Assembly: GCA_018065745.1 (NCBI GenBank)
Contig: JAGHSS010000039.1
Coordinates: 1 to 7,563, forward strand
From: Candidatus Neoflavobacterium equi
GTDB lineage: Bacteria; Bacteroidota; Bacteroidia; Flavobacteriales; Flavobacteriaceae
Length of the DNA stretch: 7,563 nt
Reading direction: 5' to 3'
The position numbers were made by a program, and so were the translations under genes. Below, in pieces: positions 6,728 through 7,563 of the stretch. Below the pieces are notes generated by a model. That model was not told the DNA's origin. It saw only the letters and a program-made list of their open reading frames with translations, and ran no database searches. Numbering within the stretch: position 1 is the stretch's first letter; each line of letters starts with the position of its first letter.

Positions 6728-7493
6728 CTTGGGCTTGTTTTAAAAATATATCTGCGTGTTTAAGTCTGTTGCATAGAAAGTTCCAATACACCATTTTAAT
6801 ATCTTCTGTACTTTGATCATTACCTTCCCATACCAACCAATCGTCGGGAATAAGATCTACAATCGCTCTTAAAACTTCTGGATTTAATTTTTTGGTAAAT
6901 TCCTCGTGAACCTCCGTTAGCTTACTTGCATGAGGTAATAAAACGTGATCTTTAATTAACTGAAAAGGAGTGAGCGATGCTTTCTCCCAATCGCCCCATG
7001 CATGATGGAAATAAAAAGCAGCTCCATGGTCAATAAGCCATAATTCTTTGTGCCAAATCAATAAATTTGTATTTCTGAAAGTGCGGTCAACATTCGTTAT
7101 AAACGCATCCAACCAAACAATTTTGGAAGCCAATAGGGGATCGCATTCATTAATTGCAGCATCAAAAGTCAATGCTCCTTGCAGGTAATGTAATCCCAGA
7201 TTCAAGCCTTGGCTAAATTGCAGCAAATCCTGAATTTCTTCATCTGCTTCTGTACGACCAAAAGCTTCATCCAAAGTTGCAAATACCAACTCCGGTACGG
7301 GCAGTCCTAAGAATCTACTAATTGCTCCTCCCAATAGTTCAGATACAAGTGCTTTGGTTCCATGACCAGCACCCCTAAACTTCAAGACATATTTAAAATC
7401 ATCATCCGCTTCAGCAAGTGCAGGAAGGGAACCTCCTTCTCTGAGTGGTTGAATATATCTTGAAACAGTTACGGTTCTCGGTGTTTTTATCAT
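6717..7493 (-). CDS. HipA-like kinase (short form, HipA_2-type domain)
   Basis: The 258-residue protein looks like a HipA-family protein kinase reduced to its core. K38 in YVLKFRGAGHGTK (35-47) is the expected ATP-binding lysine, with E52 as the likely helix-C glutamate and FLGLPVPEL (61-69) matching the L-G-L-x-V-P segment after that helix in HipA. WLDAFITNVDRTFRNTNLL (127-145) is the catalytic loop with D136, R140, N141 and N143, and LWLIDHG (151-157) supplies the metal-binding D155. In E. coli HipA the corresponding residues act in phosphorylating glutamyl-tRNA synthetase; the target here is unknown. It is much shorter than E. coli HipA (about 440) and lacks its N-terminal extra domain. 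No HipB-like helix-turn-helix gene is adjacent in the window; instead it overlaps the DUF3037 gene. Such proteins are sometimes annotated misleadingly as aminotransferases. The start is fixed by the ATG at 7493; the next methionine is residue 234. Whether it is a toxin is inference. Confidence 0.8.
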   Translation of the reverse strand: MIKTPRTVTVSRYIQPLREGGSLPALAEADDDFKYVLKFRGAGHGTKALVSELLGGAISRFLGLPVPELVFATLDEAFGRTEADEEIQDLLQFSQGLNLGLHYLQGALTFDAAINECDPLLASKIVWLDAFITNVDRTFRNTNLLIWHKELWLIDHGAAFYFHHAWGDWEKASLTPFQLIKDHVLLPHASKLTEVHEEFTKKLNPEVLRAIVDLIPDDWLVWEGNDQSTEDIKMVYWNFLCNRLKHADIFLKQAQDAR

Positions 7494-7497
7494 ATTG

Positions 7498-7505
7498 TAA
7501 AGATA
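7498..7505 (-). promoter_or_regulatory. Possible -7 element of the HipA-like kinase operon
   Basis: On the minus strand TATCTTTA matches the -7 consensus TAnnTTTG except for the last base and ends 4 bp before the ATG. If used, transcription would begin at or next to the start codon, giving a leaderless or nearly leaderless mRNA. No TTG is found at -33. Low confidence, because the region is very AT-rich. Confidence 0.3.
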
Positions 7506-7511
7506 AGGATT

Positions 7512-7550
7512 CTATTATTTTAAAAAAAAAATGAATATTTTTTTTAATAG
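7512..7550. repeat. A/T-rich imperfect palindrome upstream of the HipA-like operon
   Basis: CTATTA (7512-7517) and TAATAG (7545-7550) are perfect outer arms. Inside them an A10 run (7522-7531) faces a T8 run (7538-7545), with an unpaired TTTT next to the left arm. The palindrome lies just upstream of the possible -7 element. It could be an operator for autoregulation, an A-tract that bends DNA or helps RNA polymerase bind, or the remains of a terminator of a gene beyond the window edge. Confidence 0.35.
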
Positions 7551-7563
7551 GCTGTCAATGTGT

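Overview
The window looks like a chromosomal segment from a member of the Bacteroidota, most likely Flavobacteriaceae. It is AT-rich, start codons lack clear Shine-Dalgarno sequences, and several promoter regions carry the Bacteroidota-type -7 element TAnnTTTG, once with a TTG at the -33 position. A GC-rich intergenic repeat at 6218-6322 resembles repeats I remember from flavobacterial genomes. These inferences come from sequence character and remembered families, not from a database search.

Layout. At the left edge on the minus strand lie the first 46 codons of a probable GNAT acetyltransferase, 6 bp downstream of waaA (Kdo transferase for lipid A; minus, 146-1390). Divergent from waaA on the plus strand is a WbpE-like sugar aminotransferase of the DegT/DnrJ/EryC1/StrS family (1490-2623). 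It ends at a perfect hairpin with T-runs that probably also terminates the convergent minus-strand operon cobT-cobS-cobC (5013 down to 2674). Those three genes encode late steps of cobamide assembly: activation of the lower ligand, its joining to AdoCbi-GDP, and phosphate removal. A 131-bp region with overlapping divergent promoters separates cobT from galE (5145-6179, plus), which ends at its own intrinsic terminator. The GC-rich repeat follows immediately. The right end holds a minus-strand two-gene operon: a short HipA-like kinase (6717-7493) and, overlapping its end by 11 bp, a DUF3037 protein (6344-6727).

The genes fall into three themes. waaA, the aminotransferase and galE fit a cell-envelope glycan locus (nucleotide-sugar supply and LPS core). 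The cob trio is a corrinoid salvage or nucleotide-loop module, without cobU and without a cobalamin riboswitch in this window. The HipA-like/DUF3037 pair is the least understood part: a compact kinase with the key lysine, catalytic-loop and metal-binding residues visible, tightly coupled to a protein of unknown function, with no HipB-type helix-turn-helix partner in the window. It is the best candidate here for an undescribed system. The rest is ordinary, well-conserved housekeeping content.
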